DNA of 64,000 nucleotides from Streptomyces avicenniae (GTDB taxonomy: Bacteria; Actinomycetota; Actinomycetes; Streptomycetales; Streptomycetaceae): the NCBI RefSeq assembly GCF_000719135.1, contig NZ_JOEK01000004.1, forward strand, positions 212,598 to 276,597, in the 5' to 3' direction. This document shows, in pieces, positions 25,103 through 32,934 of this stretch. Made by a program: the position numbers and the translations under genes. Below the pieces are notes generated by a model, which was not told the origin of the DNA, did no database searches, and saw nothing but the letters and a program-made list of their open reading frames with translations. Each line of letters opens with the position of its first letter. The stretch's first letter is position 1.

Positions 25103-25693
25103 ATGGACACGCCCACGGGACTGCGCGAACGCAAGAAGGCCGCCACGCGGCAGGCCGTGCACGAGGCCGCGCTGCGCCTCACCGTGGAGCACGGGATCGA
25201 GAACGTCACGGTCGAGGCCATCGCCGACGCGGCGGGCATCTCGCGCCGCACCTTCTCCAACTACTTCGCCAACAAGGAGGAAGCCCTCCTCTTCGGCGAC
25301 ACCCACCTCACCGCGCTGCTGCTCGCCGCCGTCAGGGAACGGCCCGCGCGCGAGTCCGCCTGGGCCGCCCTGCGCGCCGGGGCCCACGCGGTGTTCCTGG
25401 AGCAGGACCACCTCCCGCGCGAACCCGAGTGGGCCGTCCGCACCCGGCTCGCCATGCGCCATCCGTCCCTCCACGCCCGGCAGCTCGCCGCGCGCCTGGC
25501 GCTGGAGAACGACCTGGCGGAGGCCGTCGCGGGCCGCCCCGGCACGGAGACCGTACGGCCCCGCGTCATCGCCGCCGTCTTCCTCGCGATGCTCCGGCTG
25601 GCCACCGCCGAGTGGATCGAGCTGGAGGGCGGCCGGACGGTCATGGAGATCCTGGACGAACTCCTCGACGAGGCCGCCCGCCCGCTGCTCTGA
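25103..25693 (+). CDS. TetR family transcriptional regulator
   Basis: 196 aa. The N-terminal HTH reads VEAIADAAGISRRTFSNYFANKEEAL (about residues 33-58), a clear TetR signature. The C-terminal helical ligand domain is of the MftR/TetR_C type, with RLAMRHPSLHARQL. It is divergent from the DHA2 exporter and probably represses it, with a toxic exporter substrate as inducer. A TAGCAT box 9 nt before the ATG suggests a very short leader. Confidence 0.92.
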   Translation: MDTPTGLRERKKAATRQAVHEAALRLTVEHGIENVTVEAIADAAGISRRTFSNYFANKEEALLFGDTHLTALLLAAVRERPARESAWAALRAGAHAVFLEQDHLPREPEWAVRTRLAMRHPSLHARQLAARLALENDLAEAVAGRPGTETVRPRVIAAVFLAMLRLATAEWIELEGGRTVMEILDELLDEAARPLL

Positions 25694-25826
25694 CGCCCCG
25701 TCAGCCCTCCCGATCCCGGATTCCCTCGAACGGGTGGTTTGGCCGCGACGCCCGCCGCCGGACGGCCGTCGGGCGCTTGGGTGAGGGCGTGCGCCCCGGG
25801 GGCGCGACCGTCTCCTGGAGGTGTCC

Positions 25827-27221
25827 GTGGCGACCCGTGACCTCACCGACCAGCCGTTCCCGTTCCGCCGCGGCCTCGGCGAGCGCCGCATCGCGCTCGT
25901 CGCCTGGCGGTTGCTCGTCCTCCAGGTCGCGCATCCCGCCGTCGCCGCGGGGATGACCGACTGGTCCACCTACCGCGCCCACCCCTGGCGCCGCGTCCGG
26001 CACACCATGGACAGCGGACGCCGCCTGTTCTTCGGCGACCAGGACACCCTGCGCCGCGAGATCGCCCGCCTCGAACGCGCCCACCGGCGCATCCACGGCG
26101 CCGACACCACGGGCCGCCCCTACACGGCCGAGGATCCCGCCGTGCGCGTCTGGGTCCTGATGACCCTCTACGAAGCGCTCACCGCGATGCGCGCGCTCTC
26201 GGGCCACCCCTACACCGCCGCAGAACTCGACGTCCTCTACGCGGAGTTCCGCGCCGCCTGCGCCGCGTTCCAGCTGCCCGACGCGCTGTGGCCGCCGTCG
26301 GCCGCCGACGTCCCCGCGTACATGGAACGCACCGTCCGCGAGACCCTGGAGGACGGCCCCGAGCTGCGCCATCTCCTCACCGGCATCCTCCGTGAGGCGC
26401 CCCTGCCCTCCGGGCTGCGGCTGCTGCGGCCCGTCTGGCCCGCGCTGCGCGTCGTCATCGCCTCCACCGTCGCCTCGCTCACCGTGGCCGACCTGCCCGC
26501 CGCGTTCCGCGAACGCCTCGCGCTCCGGCGGGGCCGCCGCGCCGCCGCGCTGTCCTGGACCGCGCACCGCGTGGCGCGGCACGTCATGACCCGGCTCCCG
26601 GACCGCTGGCGCTACCGCGTCCTGCCCTCGGGCGAGGTGCCACGGCCCGCCCGGCCGCCCCGCCACCGCCCCGCCCGCGGGCGCGACCGCCGCCCGGCGC
26701 GCCTCGACACGTTCTTCCGCCAGGTCCTCGACCAGACGGGCGACGGCCACCTCGGCCCCGCCGACCTGCGGGCCATGGCCCACAACGTCTGCTGGCCGCT
26801 GGAGCTGACCGCCGAACGCGAGGCGGAGGTCCACGCCGCCTTCGACACCTGGTGGCGGCAGATGGCCGCCACCATGGACACGGACGGCGACGGGCGGATC
26901 TCCCGCGCTGAGTTCGTGTCGGCCACGCTCCGCGGCATCGACCGCGACCCCGCCTACCTGGCCGACGGGCTGCACGTCGCCGTCCGCGCGATGTTCCGCG
27001 CCGCGGACACGGACGGCACGGGCCACCTGTGCGCCGACGAGTACCGCGCCGTCTTCGGCGGCGCCCGCGTCCACCCCGCCGAACTCGGCCAGGGCTTCCG
27101 CGAGCTGGACGCCGACGGCGACGGGCGGATCTCCGAGGACGAGTTCGTCCTCGCCTTCACCGACTACTTCTCGGCCCGCGCCGACACCACGGCGGGCAGC
27201 CGCATGCTGGGCCGCGCCTAG
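25827..27221 (+). CDS. MpaB-family (DUF2236) oxygenase fused to four C-terminal EF-hands
   Basis: 464 aa. Residues 1 to about 265 are an MpaB/DUF2236 domain (latex-clearing-protein-like heme fold), with LLVLQVAHPAVAAGMTDWS, an AHPWRRVRHTMDSG Arg-His segment and VWVLMTLYEALTAMRAL; His residues in AHPAV and in ALSWTAHRVARH are heme-ligand candidates. After an Arg/Pro linker come four calcium-loop motifs: DQTGDGHLGPADL (about 300-312), DTDGDGRISRAEF (351-363), DTDGTGHLCADEY (393-405) and DADGDGRISEDEF (428-440). GTG at 25827 is chosen because GGAGG lies 5 nt upstream; GTG 25821 overlaps that RBS. The enzyme reaction is unknown; calcium control is inferred. Confidence 0.8.
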   Translation: MATRDLTDQPFPFRRGLGERRIALVAWRLLVLQVAHPAVAAGMTDWSTYRAHPWRRVRHTMDSGRRLFFGDQDTLRREIARLERAHRRIHGADTTGRPYTAEDPAVRVWVLMTLYEALTAMRALSGHPYTAAELDVLYAEFRAACAAFQLPDALWPPSAADVPAYMERTVRETLEDGPELRHLLTGILREAPLPSGLRLLRPVWPALRVVIASTVASLTVADLPAAFRERLALRRGRRAAALSWTAHRVARHVMTRLPDRWRYRVLPSGEVPRPARPPRHRPARGRDRRPARLDTFFRQVLDQTGDGHLGPADLRAMAHNVCWPLELTAEREAEVHAAFDTWWRQMAATMDTDGDGRISRAEFVSATLRGIDRDPAYLADGLHVAVRAMFRAADTDGTGHLCADEYRAVFGGARVHPAELGQGFRELDADGDGRISEDEFVLAFTDYFSARADTTAGSRMLGRA

Positions 27222-27231
27222 CCAGGCGACG

Positions 27232-27801
27232 TCAGTCCTGGCGCGCCGCCTCCCACCTCCACGAGGTCCGGCGGGGGAGGCCGTCGAGCTCTCCCCGGCC
27301 GGTGCACCACAGGAGCACCTGCGGGGGGTCCCCGTCAGGGGCGGTGGGGAAGAGCCGGTCGAGCACCGCCGCGCTCAGCGGCGCCGGGGGAAGCCAGTCC
27401 ACGGCCAGTCCCCGCGTGATGTCGTGGGTGTGCAGCAGGATCTCGGCGACGCCCATCGCCGCGAACCCCGAGGGGTCGCACGGGCCCCAGTGCCAGGCCC
27501 GCAGGCCCGGGTCGGCCGTGGCCAGGGCGCTGCCGAGCAGCCGGCCGCAGGCGGTGACGGTCTGGAGCACCTCGGCCGGGGTGGCGGTGGGGCGGACGGT
27601 CAGGTCGATGGGGAGGTAGGCGTCGGCGGGCTGCGCCGCCAACTGCCCCGCGTAGGCCAGCAGGTCGTGACCGATGTGGGCCGCCGTCTGCCAGCAGGTC
27701 CATTCGAGCGGCCCCGCCGCCACCGTCCAGTCCTCGGCGGTGCGCGGCCCGAGCACCCGCAGCATCTCCGCCACGGCGGCGTCGATGTCCTGATGGTCCA
27801 T
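27232..27801 (-). CDS. Mycothiol-dependent maleylpyruvate isomerase family protein
   Basis: 189 aa, DinB-like four-helix fold. Candidate metal His residues are in WTCWQTAAHIGHDLLAYAGQ and AEILLHTHDITRGL, the usual positions for the MPI N-terminal family, which uses mycothiol as cofactor. ATG at 27801 was taken as the start; a divergent or separate promoter is not obvious. It converges on the EF-hand oxygenase gene with 10 bp between stops and lies in the same direction as the next hypothetical gene, 56 bp away. Substrate unknown; detoxification is a reasonable guess. Confidence 0.78.
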   Translation of the reverse strand: MDHQDIDAAVAEMLRVLGPRTAEDWTVAAGPLEWTCWQTAAHIGHDLLAYAGQLAAQPADAYLPIDLTVRPTATPAEVLQTVTACGRLLGSALATADPGLRAWHWGPCDPSGFAAMGVAEILLHTHDITRGLAVDWLPPAPLSAAVLDRLFPTAPDGDPPQVLLWCTGRGELDGLPRRTSWRWEAARQD

Positions 27802-27857
27802 GCGAAGCTCCTCGCGGTCCGTGTCGGGGGAGAGACGTACGGGGTGGGGCGTCGCGC

Positions 27858-28412
27858 TCAGGTGACCAGCCGCTGCACCAGGCCCCAGGTGAACTCGGCG
27901 ACGACATGGCCCGTGCCGCCCGCGGCGGTGGGCGCCTCGAACGCCAGGCGCGACCTGCTGGGCGCCGAGCCCTCCATCGGCCGGACGGGCGGGAAGGCGC
28001 GGGCGACCTCGGCGATCGTGCACGACCAGGGCGTCACGTCCTCCACCGTGCGCGGCACGGCCGCCCGGCCGCCCGGCGCGCGGACCAACTCCTCGTTCCA
28101 GACCGTGCCGTCGGGGGCGGTCATGACCTCGAAGCACAGGTCCCGCCAGAGCGGCAGCGCCCAGCTGTGCGCCTCGACCACCAGGTCGCCGACGCGCCGC
28201 CGCGTCGTGGACTCAGGGCGTCCGAGCGCCGAGCGGTACCGCGTCAGCGGTCCTGGACCGCGCCGCGCGTGGGCCATGGCCTGCCAGTGGCGGTTGGCGT
28301 CCCGCATGCGGTCGCGCCCCACGCCGAGGGTGCGCAGCGCGTCCTCCACCAGGTGCGGCTGGAAGTCGGCCATCCGGCGCAGCAGGACCAGTTGGAAGTC
28401 GAGGGCGTCCAC
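27858..28412 (-). CDS. Conserved hypothetical protein
   Basis: 184 aa, not recognised as a characterised family. It is soluble, with an N-terminal helical part (DFQLVLLRRMADFQPHLVED, then RHWQAMAHARRG) and a C-terminal beta-rich part (LCFEVMTAPDGTVWNEELVR). GTG at 28412 is the only good start; CAGAAT lies 8 nt upstream, so the mRNA may be leaderless. The next gene downstream is the mycothiol-dependent enzyme; the pair may be an operon. No catalytic motif was identified. Confidence 0.6.
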   Translation of the reverse strand: MDALDFQLVLLRRMADFQPHLVEDALRTLGVGRDRMRDANRHWQAMAHARRGPGPLTRYRSALGRPESTTRRRVGDLVVEAHSWALPLWRDLCFEVMTAPDGTVWNEELVRAPGGRAAVPRTVEDVTPWSCTIAEVARAFPPVRPMEGSAPSRSRLAFEAPTAAGGTGHVVAEFTWGLVQRLVT

Positions 28413-28479
28413 GCCCCGGCATTCTGCCAGGGCGGGACGGTGGCAGGATGCTCACGGGTCCCGAGCCGGAGGAGGGCCG

Positions 28480-29427
28480 ATGAGCCGCCGGAACCACCGT
28501 GTCGCCGTCCTGGTGCTCGACGGCGCGAAGCCGCTCGACGTCGGCATCCCCGCCCAGGTCTTCACCCACCGCCCGAGCATGCCCTACGAGGTGCGGGTGT
28601 GCGGCGCCGCGCCCGGGCCGGTGACCGGGGGCGACGGCCTCTCCTACCACGTGGCGCAGGGGCTCGACGCGTTCGAGGACGCCGACACCGTCTTCATCCC
28701 CGGCTACCGCGCCCCGGCCGACACCGAGCCGCCGTCCGCCGTCGTCGCCGCGCTGCTCGCCGCCCACGCCAGGGGCACGCGGCTCGCCGCCATCTCGACC
28801 GGCGCGTTCGCGCTCGCGGCGACCGGCCTGCTCGACGGCAAGCGCGCCACGACGCACTGGCACTACACCCGGGCCCTCGCCGCCCGGCACCCGCTGGTGC
28901 GGGTGGACGAGAACGTCCTGTTCGTGGACGAGGGCGACGTGCTCACGTCGGCGGGCGCGGCGTCCGGCATCGACCTGTGCCTCCACCTGGTGCGGCGCGA
29001 CCACGGGGTCGGGCTCTCGCACCACGTGGCGAGGCGCCTCGTGGCCGCCCCCTACCGCAGCGGCGGGCAGGCGCAGTACGTGCCGCGCAGCGTGCCCGAA
29101 CCGCTCGGCGACCTCTTCGCGGACACCAGGGAGTGGGCGCTCGCGCACCTCTCCGAGCCGCTGACCCTGGAGACGCTGGCCCGCACCGCACGCGTGTCGG
29201 CGCGCACCTTCTCGCGGCGGTTCGTGGAGGACACCGGCTGCACGCCGATGCAGTGGGTGCTCAGGGCGCGGGTTGACCTGGCCCGTGAGCTGCTGGAGCG
29301 CACCGACCTGGGCGTCGAGCAGATCGCGGACCGCGTCGGACTCCGCAGCGGCGCCAATCTCCGGCTGCACTTCCAGCGCATCCTGGGCACCTCGCCGACC
29401 GAGTACCGGCAGACGTTCTCCGCCTGA
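28480..29427 (+). CDS. GlxA-type AraC regulator with DJ-1/PfpI domain
   Basis: 315 aa. The N-terminal DJ-1/PfpI-like domain (about 7-190) shows RVAVLVLDGAKPLDVGIPAQ and AAISTGAFALAATGLLDGK; the usual nucleophile Cys position carries Ser-Thr, so it is a sensor rather than an enzyme. The C-terminal AraC domain (about 215-312) has two HTH motifs: LETLARTARVSARTFSRRF and GVEQIADRVGLRSGANLRLH. ATG at 28480 has GGAGGAGGG 4 nt upstream. It is divergent from the hypothetical gene. Target and inducer are unknown. Confidence 0.92.
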   Translation: MSRRNHRVAVLVLDGAKPLDVGIPAQVFTHRPSMPYEVRVCGAAPGPVTGGDGLSYHVAQGLDAFEDADTVFIPGYRAPADTEPPSAVVAALLAAHARGTRLAAISTGAFALAATGLLDGKRATTHWHYTRALAARHPLVRVDENVLFVDEGDVLTSAGAASGIDLCLHLVRRDHGVGLSHHVARRLVAAPYRSGGQAQYVPRSVPEPLGDLFADTREWALAHLSEPLTLETLARTARVSARTFSRRFVEDTGCTPMQWVLRARVDLARELLERTDLGVEQIADRVGLRSGANLRLHFQRILGTSPTEYRQTFSA

Positions 29428-29569
29428 ACCGGCCCCGGCGCGCCGGGGCGCGATCCTTGCGGCCGGTGGCGCGCCTTCTGGCGTGATACTTGCGCACGCT
29501 GTCATCCAGGCCACTGTCCGCCCGTGGCCCGGCAGTCGAGCATGGAGTGAGGAACGAAAGGAGCCGTCC

Positions 29570-30577
29570 ATGACCACCCGCATCGCCATCAACGGATTCG
29601 GCCGTATCGGACGCGGCACCCTCCGGGCGCTGCTCGCACGCGGCAGCGACCTGGAGGTCGTCGCCGTCAACGACCTGACCGCCCCCGCGGCCCTGGCGCA
29701 CCTGCTGGAGTACGACAGCACGCTCGGACGTCTCGCCCAGCCGGTCACCACGGAAGGGGACACGCTCGTGGTCGGCGGACGCCGCATCGCGGTGCTGGCC
29801 GAACGGGAGCCCGCCCGCCTCCCCTGGGCGGACCTCGGCGTGGACCTCGTCCTGGAGTCCACCGGCCGCTTCACCTCGGCGGACGCCGCCAAGGCCCACC
29901 TCACCGCGGGCGCGGGCCGGGTCCTGGTCAGCGCGCCCTCCGCGGGCGCCGACGTCACCCTCGCCTACGGCGTGAACACCGACGCGTACGACCCGGCCAG
30001 GCACCGGATCGTCTCGAACGCCTCCTGCACCACCAACGCCCTGGCCCCGCTGGCCTCCGTGCTGGACGACCTGGCCGGGATCGAGCACGGCTTCATGACC
30101 ACCGTCCACGCCTACACCCAGGAGCAGAACCTCCAGGACGGGCCCCACCGCGACCCCCGCCGCGCCCGCGCCGCCGCCGTGAACATCGTGCCGACCACCA
30201 CCGGCGCCGCCAAGGCCATCGGCCTGGTGCTGCCGAAGCTGGACGGCAGGCTGTCGGGCGACTCGATCCGCGTCCCCGTCCCGGTCGGCTCGCTCGTGGA
30301 GCTGAACACCACGGTCGCCCGGGACGTCACCCGGGAGGCCGTCCTCGCGGCCTACCGCGCAGCCGCCGACGGCCCCCTCAAGGGCGTCCTGGAGTACTCC
30401 GAGGCGCCGCTGGTCTCCAGCGACATCACCGGCCGCCCGGCCTCCGCGGTCTTCGACTCGCCCCTGACGCGCGTCGAGGGACGGCACGTCAAGGTCGTGG
30501 CCTGGTACGACAACGAGTGGGGCTTCTCCCACCGCGTCGTGGACACGCTGGAACTGCTGGCCCGCGACACCGCCTGA
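29570..30577 (+). CDS. gap: Type I glyceraldehyde-3-phosphate dehydrogenase
   Basis: 335 aa, NAD-dependent. The N-terminal INGFGRIGRG dinucleotide motif, the adenosine-binding Asp in VVAVNDLT, the catalytic Cys153 in SNASCTTN, the His in TVHAYTQEQ, and WYDNEWGFSHRVVD near the end are all present. It oxidises glyceraldehyde 3-phosphate to 1,3-bisphosphoglycerate. AAAGGAG precedes the ATG. It stands alone, away from pgk and tpi, so it is likely a secondary copy. The KDPG aldolase 9 kb upstream yields its substrate, but no shared regulation is visible. Confidence 0.95.
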   Translation: MTTRIAINGFGRIGRGTLRALLARGSDLEVVAVNDLTAPAALAHLLEYDSTLGRLAQPVTTEGDTLVVGGRRIAVLAEREPARLPWADLGVDLVLESTGRFTSADAAKAHLTAGAGRVLVSAPSAGADVTLAYGVNTDAYDPARHRIVSNASCTTNALAPLASVLDDLAGIEHGFMTTVHAYTQEQNLQDGPHRDPRRARAAAVNIVPTTTGAAKAIGLVLPKLDGRLSGDSIRVPVPVGSLVELNTTVARDVTREAVLAAYRAAADGPLKGVLEYSEAPLVSSDITGRPASAVFDSPLTRVEGRHVKVVAWYDNEWGFSHRVVDTLELLARDTA

Positions 30578-30591
30578 CCCGCCCCGCGACA

Positions 30592-30624
30592 CCGGTGTCC
30601 GGGGCACCCGCCCCCGGACACCGG
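30592..30624. terminator. Bidirectional hairpin between gap and the phosphodiesterase gene
   Basis: Left arm 30592-30604 (CCGGTGTCCGGGG) pairs perfectly with right arm 30612-30624 around a 7-nt loop, between convergent genes. Confidence 0.8.
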
Positions 30625-30635
30625 CCCACGCCGCG

Positions 30636-31778
30636 TCAGCGACCGGCGACCGCCGACCGGTGCCCCCACCCGTCGTGCCGGTCCCGGTACGCCCTGGGGA
30701 GCCGCAGACCGCGCTCCGCCATGACGTCGCGCAGCCGGTCCGGGTAGTCGGTGATGATGCCGTCCACCCCGTCGTCGATCAGCTTGTGCATCGTCGCCGC
30801 GTCGTTGACGGTCCACGGGACGACGCGCATCCCCGCGGCGTGCGCCTCGTCCACCAGCTCCTCGGTGACGTACGGCACGTAACCCGGGTCGCCCACCTGG
30901 CCGTTCTGCGGGTCCCCGTGCACCGGGGAGATCGCCGACGCGCCGAACGAACGCGCCGCGTCCACCAGGCTGCCGTCGAAGTCGTCGATGTCGATCCCCC
31001 CGAGCCACGGCGACGCGCCCGGCTGGCCCACCTGGAGGAACTGCTGCCCGTTCGTCAGCGCGACGACGGGCAGGCGCGGCTCGACCTCGCGCATCCGCAT
31101 CAGCGCGCCCCAGTCGAAGCTCTGGACCGTCACCTGGTCGAGCAGCCGCGCCCGCCTGACCTCGCGCGCCACCACCTGGACGAACTGCTCGCGCGGCGCC
31201 GTCTCGTGCGGGGCCGCGGCCTCGACCTTCGTCTCGATGTTCAGCCGCACCCCGCGCGCCCGGTACCGGTCCACGAGCGCGAACACCTCGGTGAGCAGCG
31301 GCATCCGCGCCCCGGGGCTGGCCTCCTGCCCGGGGTACTGGGGGAGCGTCTGCGAGCCGCAGTCCAGGGTGCGCACCTGGGCCAGCGACAGGTCCACGAT
31401 GTACTTGCCGACGTACGGGTACTGCGGGTCGCCGCGGAACGCCGGGCGCGTGTCGCGGCACTTGGCGGCGGCGATCCGCCGGTCGTGCGTGACGACCGCC
31501 TTGCCGTCCCGCGTGATCTGCACGTCGAGTTCGAGCGTCGTGACGCCCAGCTCCAGCGCGTTCGCGAAGGACGCCAGCGTGGATTCCACGACGAGCCCGA
31601 TCCCGCCGCGGTGCGCCTGGAGGTCGAAGCCGCCACGGCCGTGGCCGTGGCCGTGCCCGGTGGCGGACGCGGGCGTCACCCCGGCCGAGGCCGCGAGCGA
31701 CACGGCGGCGAGCGTGGCCGCCGCGAGCCCGTACAGGCGCGCGCGCAGGGAGCGGGTGGTCCGGGAGGAGCGGGGCAT
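30636..31778 (-). CDS. Secreted glycerophosphodiester phosphodiesterase
   Basis: 380 aa. A Sec-type signal peptide (basic start, then LYGLAAATLAAVSLAASAG, cleavage near SAT-GHG) is followed by a His-Gly tract (GHGHGHGRGG). The GDPD TIM barrel begins with LQAHRGGIGLVVESTLASFA, which carries the HR and E residues. ELDVQITRDGKAVVTHD provides the metal Glu/Asp and general-acid His. NIETKVE and VVPWTVND complete the site. It releases glycerol 3-phosphate from lipid head groups or teichoic acid outside the cell. GAGAGG precedes the ATG. The 255 bp upstream contain no gene. Confidence 0.92.
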   Translation of the reverse strand: MPRSSRTTRSLRARLYGLAAATLAAVSLAASAGVTPASATGHGHGHGRGGFDLQAHRGGIGLVVESTLASFANALELGVTTLELDVQITRDGKAVVTHDRRIAAAKCRDTRPAFRGDPQYPYVGKYIVDLSLAQVRTLDCGSQTLPQYPGQEASPGARMPLLTEVFALVDRYRARGVRLNIETKVEAAAPHETAPREQFVQVVAREVRRARLLDQVTVQSFDWGALMRMREVEPRLPVVALTNGQQFLQVGQPGASPWLGGIDIDDFDGSLVDAARSFGASAISPVHGDPQNGQVGDPGYVPYVTEELVDEAHAAGMRVVPWTVNDAATMHKLIDDGVDGIITDYPDRLRDVMAERGLRLPRAYRDRHDGWGHRSAVAGR

Positions 31779-32033
31779 GGGACGCCTCTCTGTCGGGAGG
31801 AGGGCGGAGACGCGCACGAATATGCGGGCCGACGGTGGACGGCGGCGGCTCCTGGCGCGTTCACGCGATGACGGCCGGATGACGATTCGACACGCCCGCC
31901 GTCCCGCACCGGCGGCGGCGCGCAGGAGTAGCCGCCGGAACGGGTGGACACAAAGGGGGTGAGGGGCCCGCTCACCGCCGCGCGCCCTTCGCCGATGTGC
32001 GGGGAAGGGCGGGGAAGTACGGGGGGAACGCCG

Positions 32034-32927
32034 GTGGCCGGGGACATATTGAGCCGTCAGAACGAGTCCGGGATGCTCACGCTGCTGCGTGCCGCGTCCA
32101 CCTCGCACCGGCAGGCGCAGCGGCTCGCGGGGCTGCATCTCACCGCGTCCGCGCTGCTGGCGGGCGGGGCGATCCTCGCCCTGCTGGTGCCGTCCACGAA
32201 CAGCACCGTCAGTCTGCTCGGCGCGCTGTGGGCGGTGGTCTACACACTGTGGGCGGGGGAGTGGTCCACGAGCGCGTTCCGCCGGGCGGCGGTGCTCCAG
32301 GAGGCTTTCGACACCGAGCTGTTCGGCCTGCCGTGGAACCGTGCCGTCGCGGGCGACCAGCCGGAGCCGCAGGAGATCAGCCGCCTCGCCCGCCTGTACA
32401 AGGGCGACGAGTCGCGGCTGCGCGACTACTACGAGATCGACGCCCTGCCGCACCCGCTGGACGTGCTCGCCTGCCAGCTCCAGAACCTCGGCTGGGGCAC
32501 GCGGGTGCGCCGCCGGTACGCGAACGCGATCCAGTGGGGCCTGGTGGTCTGGTGCGCGACCGGCGTGCTGGTGGGCGTCACGGCGGGCCTGAGCGTGTCG
32601 GACGTGCTGACGGCGTGGTTCGTCCCGTCGCTCGGCCTGCTGCTGCTCGGCGTCGATACCTTCCGCGCGCAGCGCGACACGACGCAGGCCCGGGAGCGGG
32701 CGCACCGCGAACTGTCCGACCGCATCGAGGCGTACGTCGCGGACGGTTCCCGCCCGGCCAGGCACGCGGAACTGCTCGACCTGTCGCGGCAGGTGCAGGA
32801 CGTGCTGCTCCAGACCCGGCTGGCCCACGTGCGGGTGCCCAACTGGTTCTTCAACCGCTTCCACGGCGCCGACCGCGCCGATTTCGCGGCTGCCCTGGCC
32901 GACCTCCACCGGCGCACCGGCGTGTGA
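32034..32927 (+). CDS. S-4TM family putative pore-forming effector
   Basis: 297 aa. It matches the S-4TM (SMODS-associating 4TM) layout: N-terminal ILSRQNESGMLTLLRAASTS, TM pair at about 36-52 and 58-74, then EAFDTELFGLPWNRAVAGD (about 89-107, the family's FDxxxFGLPWN motif). A helical segment, LYKGDESRLRDYYEIDALPH, follows. A second TM pair lies at about 167-187 and 194-210, and then a C-terminal coiled helical tail. Known members act as membrane-disrupting effectors in nucleotide-triggered defence loci. GTG at 32034 follows GGGGGGAA, giving the N-terminal RQN motif. It ends 7 bp from the converging STAND gene. No CD-NTase is nearby. Toxicity is inferred. Confidence 0.82.
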   Translation: MAGDILSRQNESGMLTLLRAASTSHRQAQRLAGLHLTASALLAGGAILALLVPSTNSTVSLLGALWAVVYTLWAGEWSTSAFRRAAVLQEAFDTELFGLPWNRAVAGDQPEPQEISRLARLYKGDESRLRDYYEIDALPHPLDVLACQLQNLGWGTRVRRRYANAIQWGLVVWCATGVLVGVTAGLSVSDVLTAWFVPSLGLLLLGVDTFRAQRDTTQARERAHRELSDRIEAYVADGSRPARHAELLDLSRQVQDVLLQTRLAHVRVPNWFFNRFHGADRADFAAALADLHRRTGV

Positions 32928-32934
32928 CCCGCCG

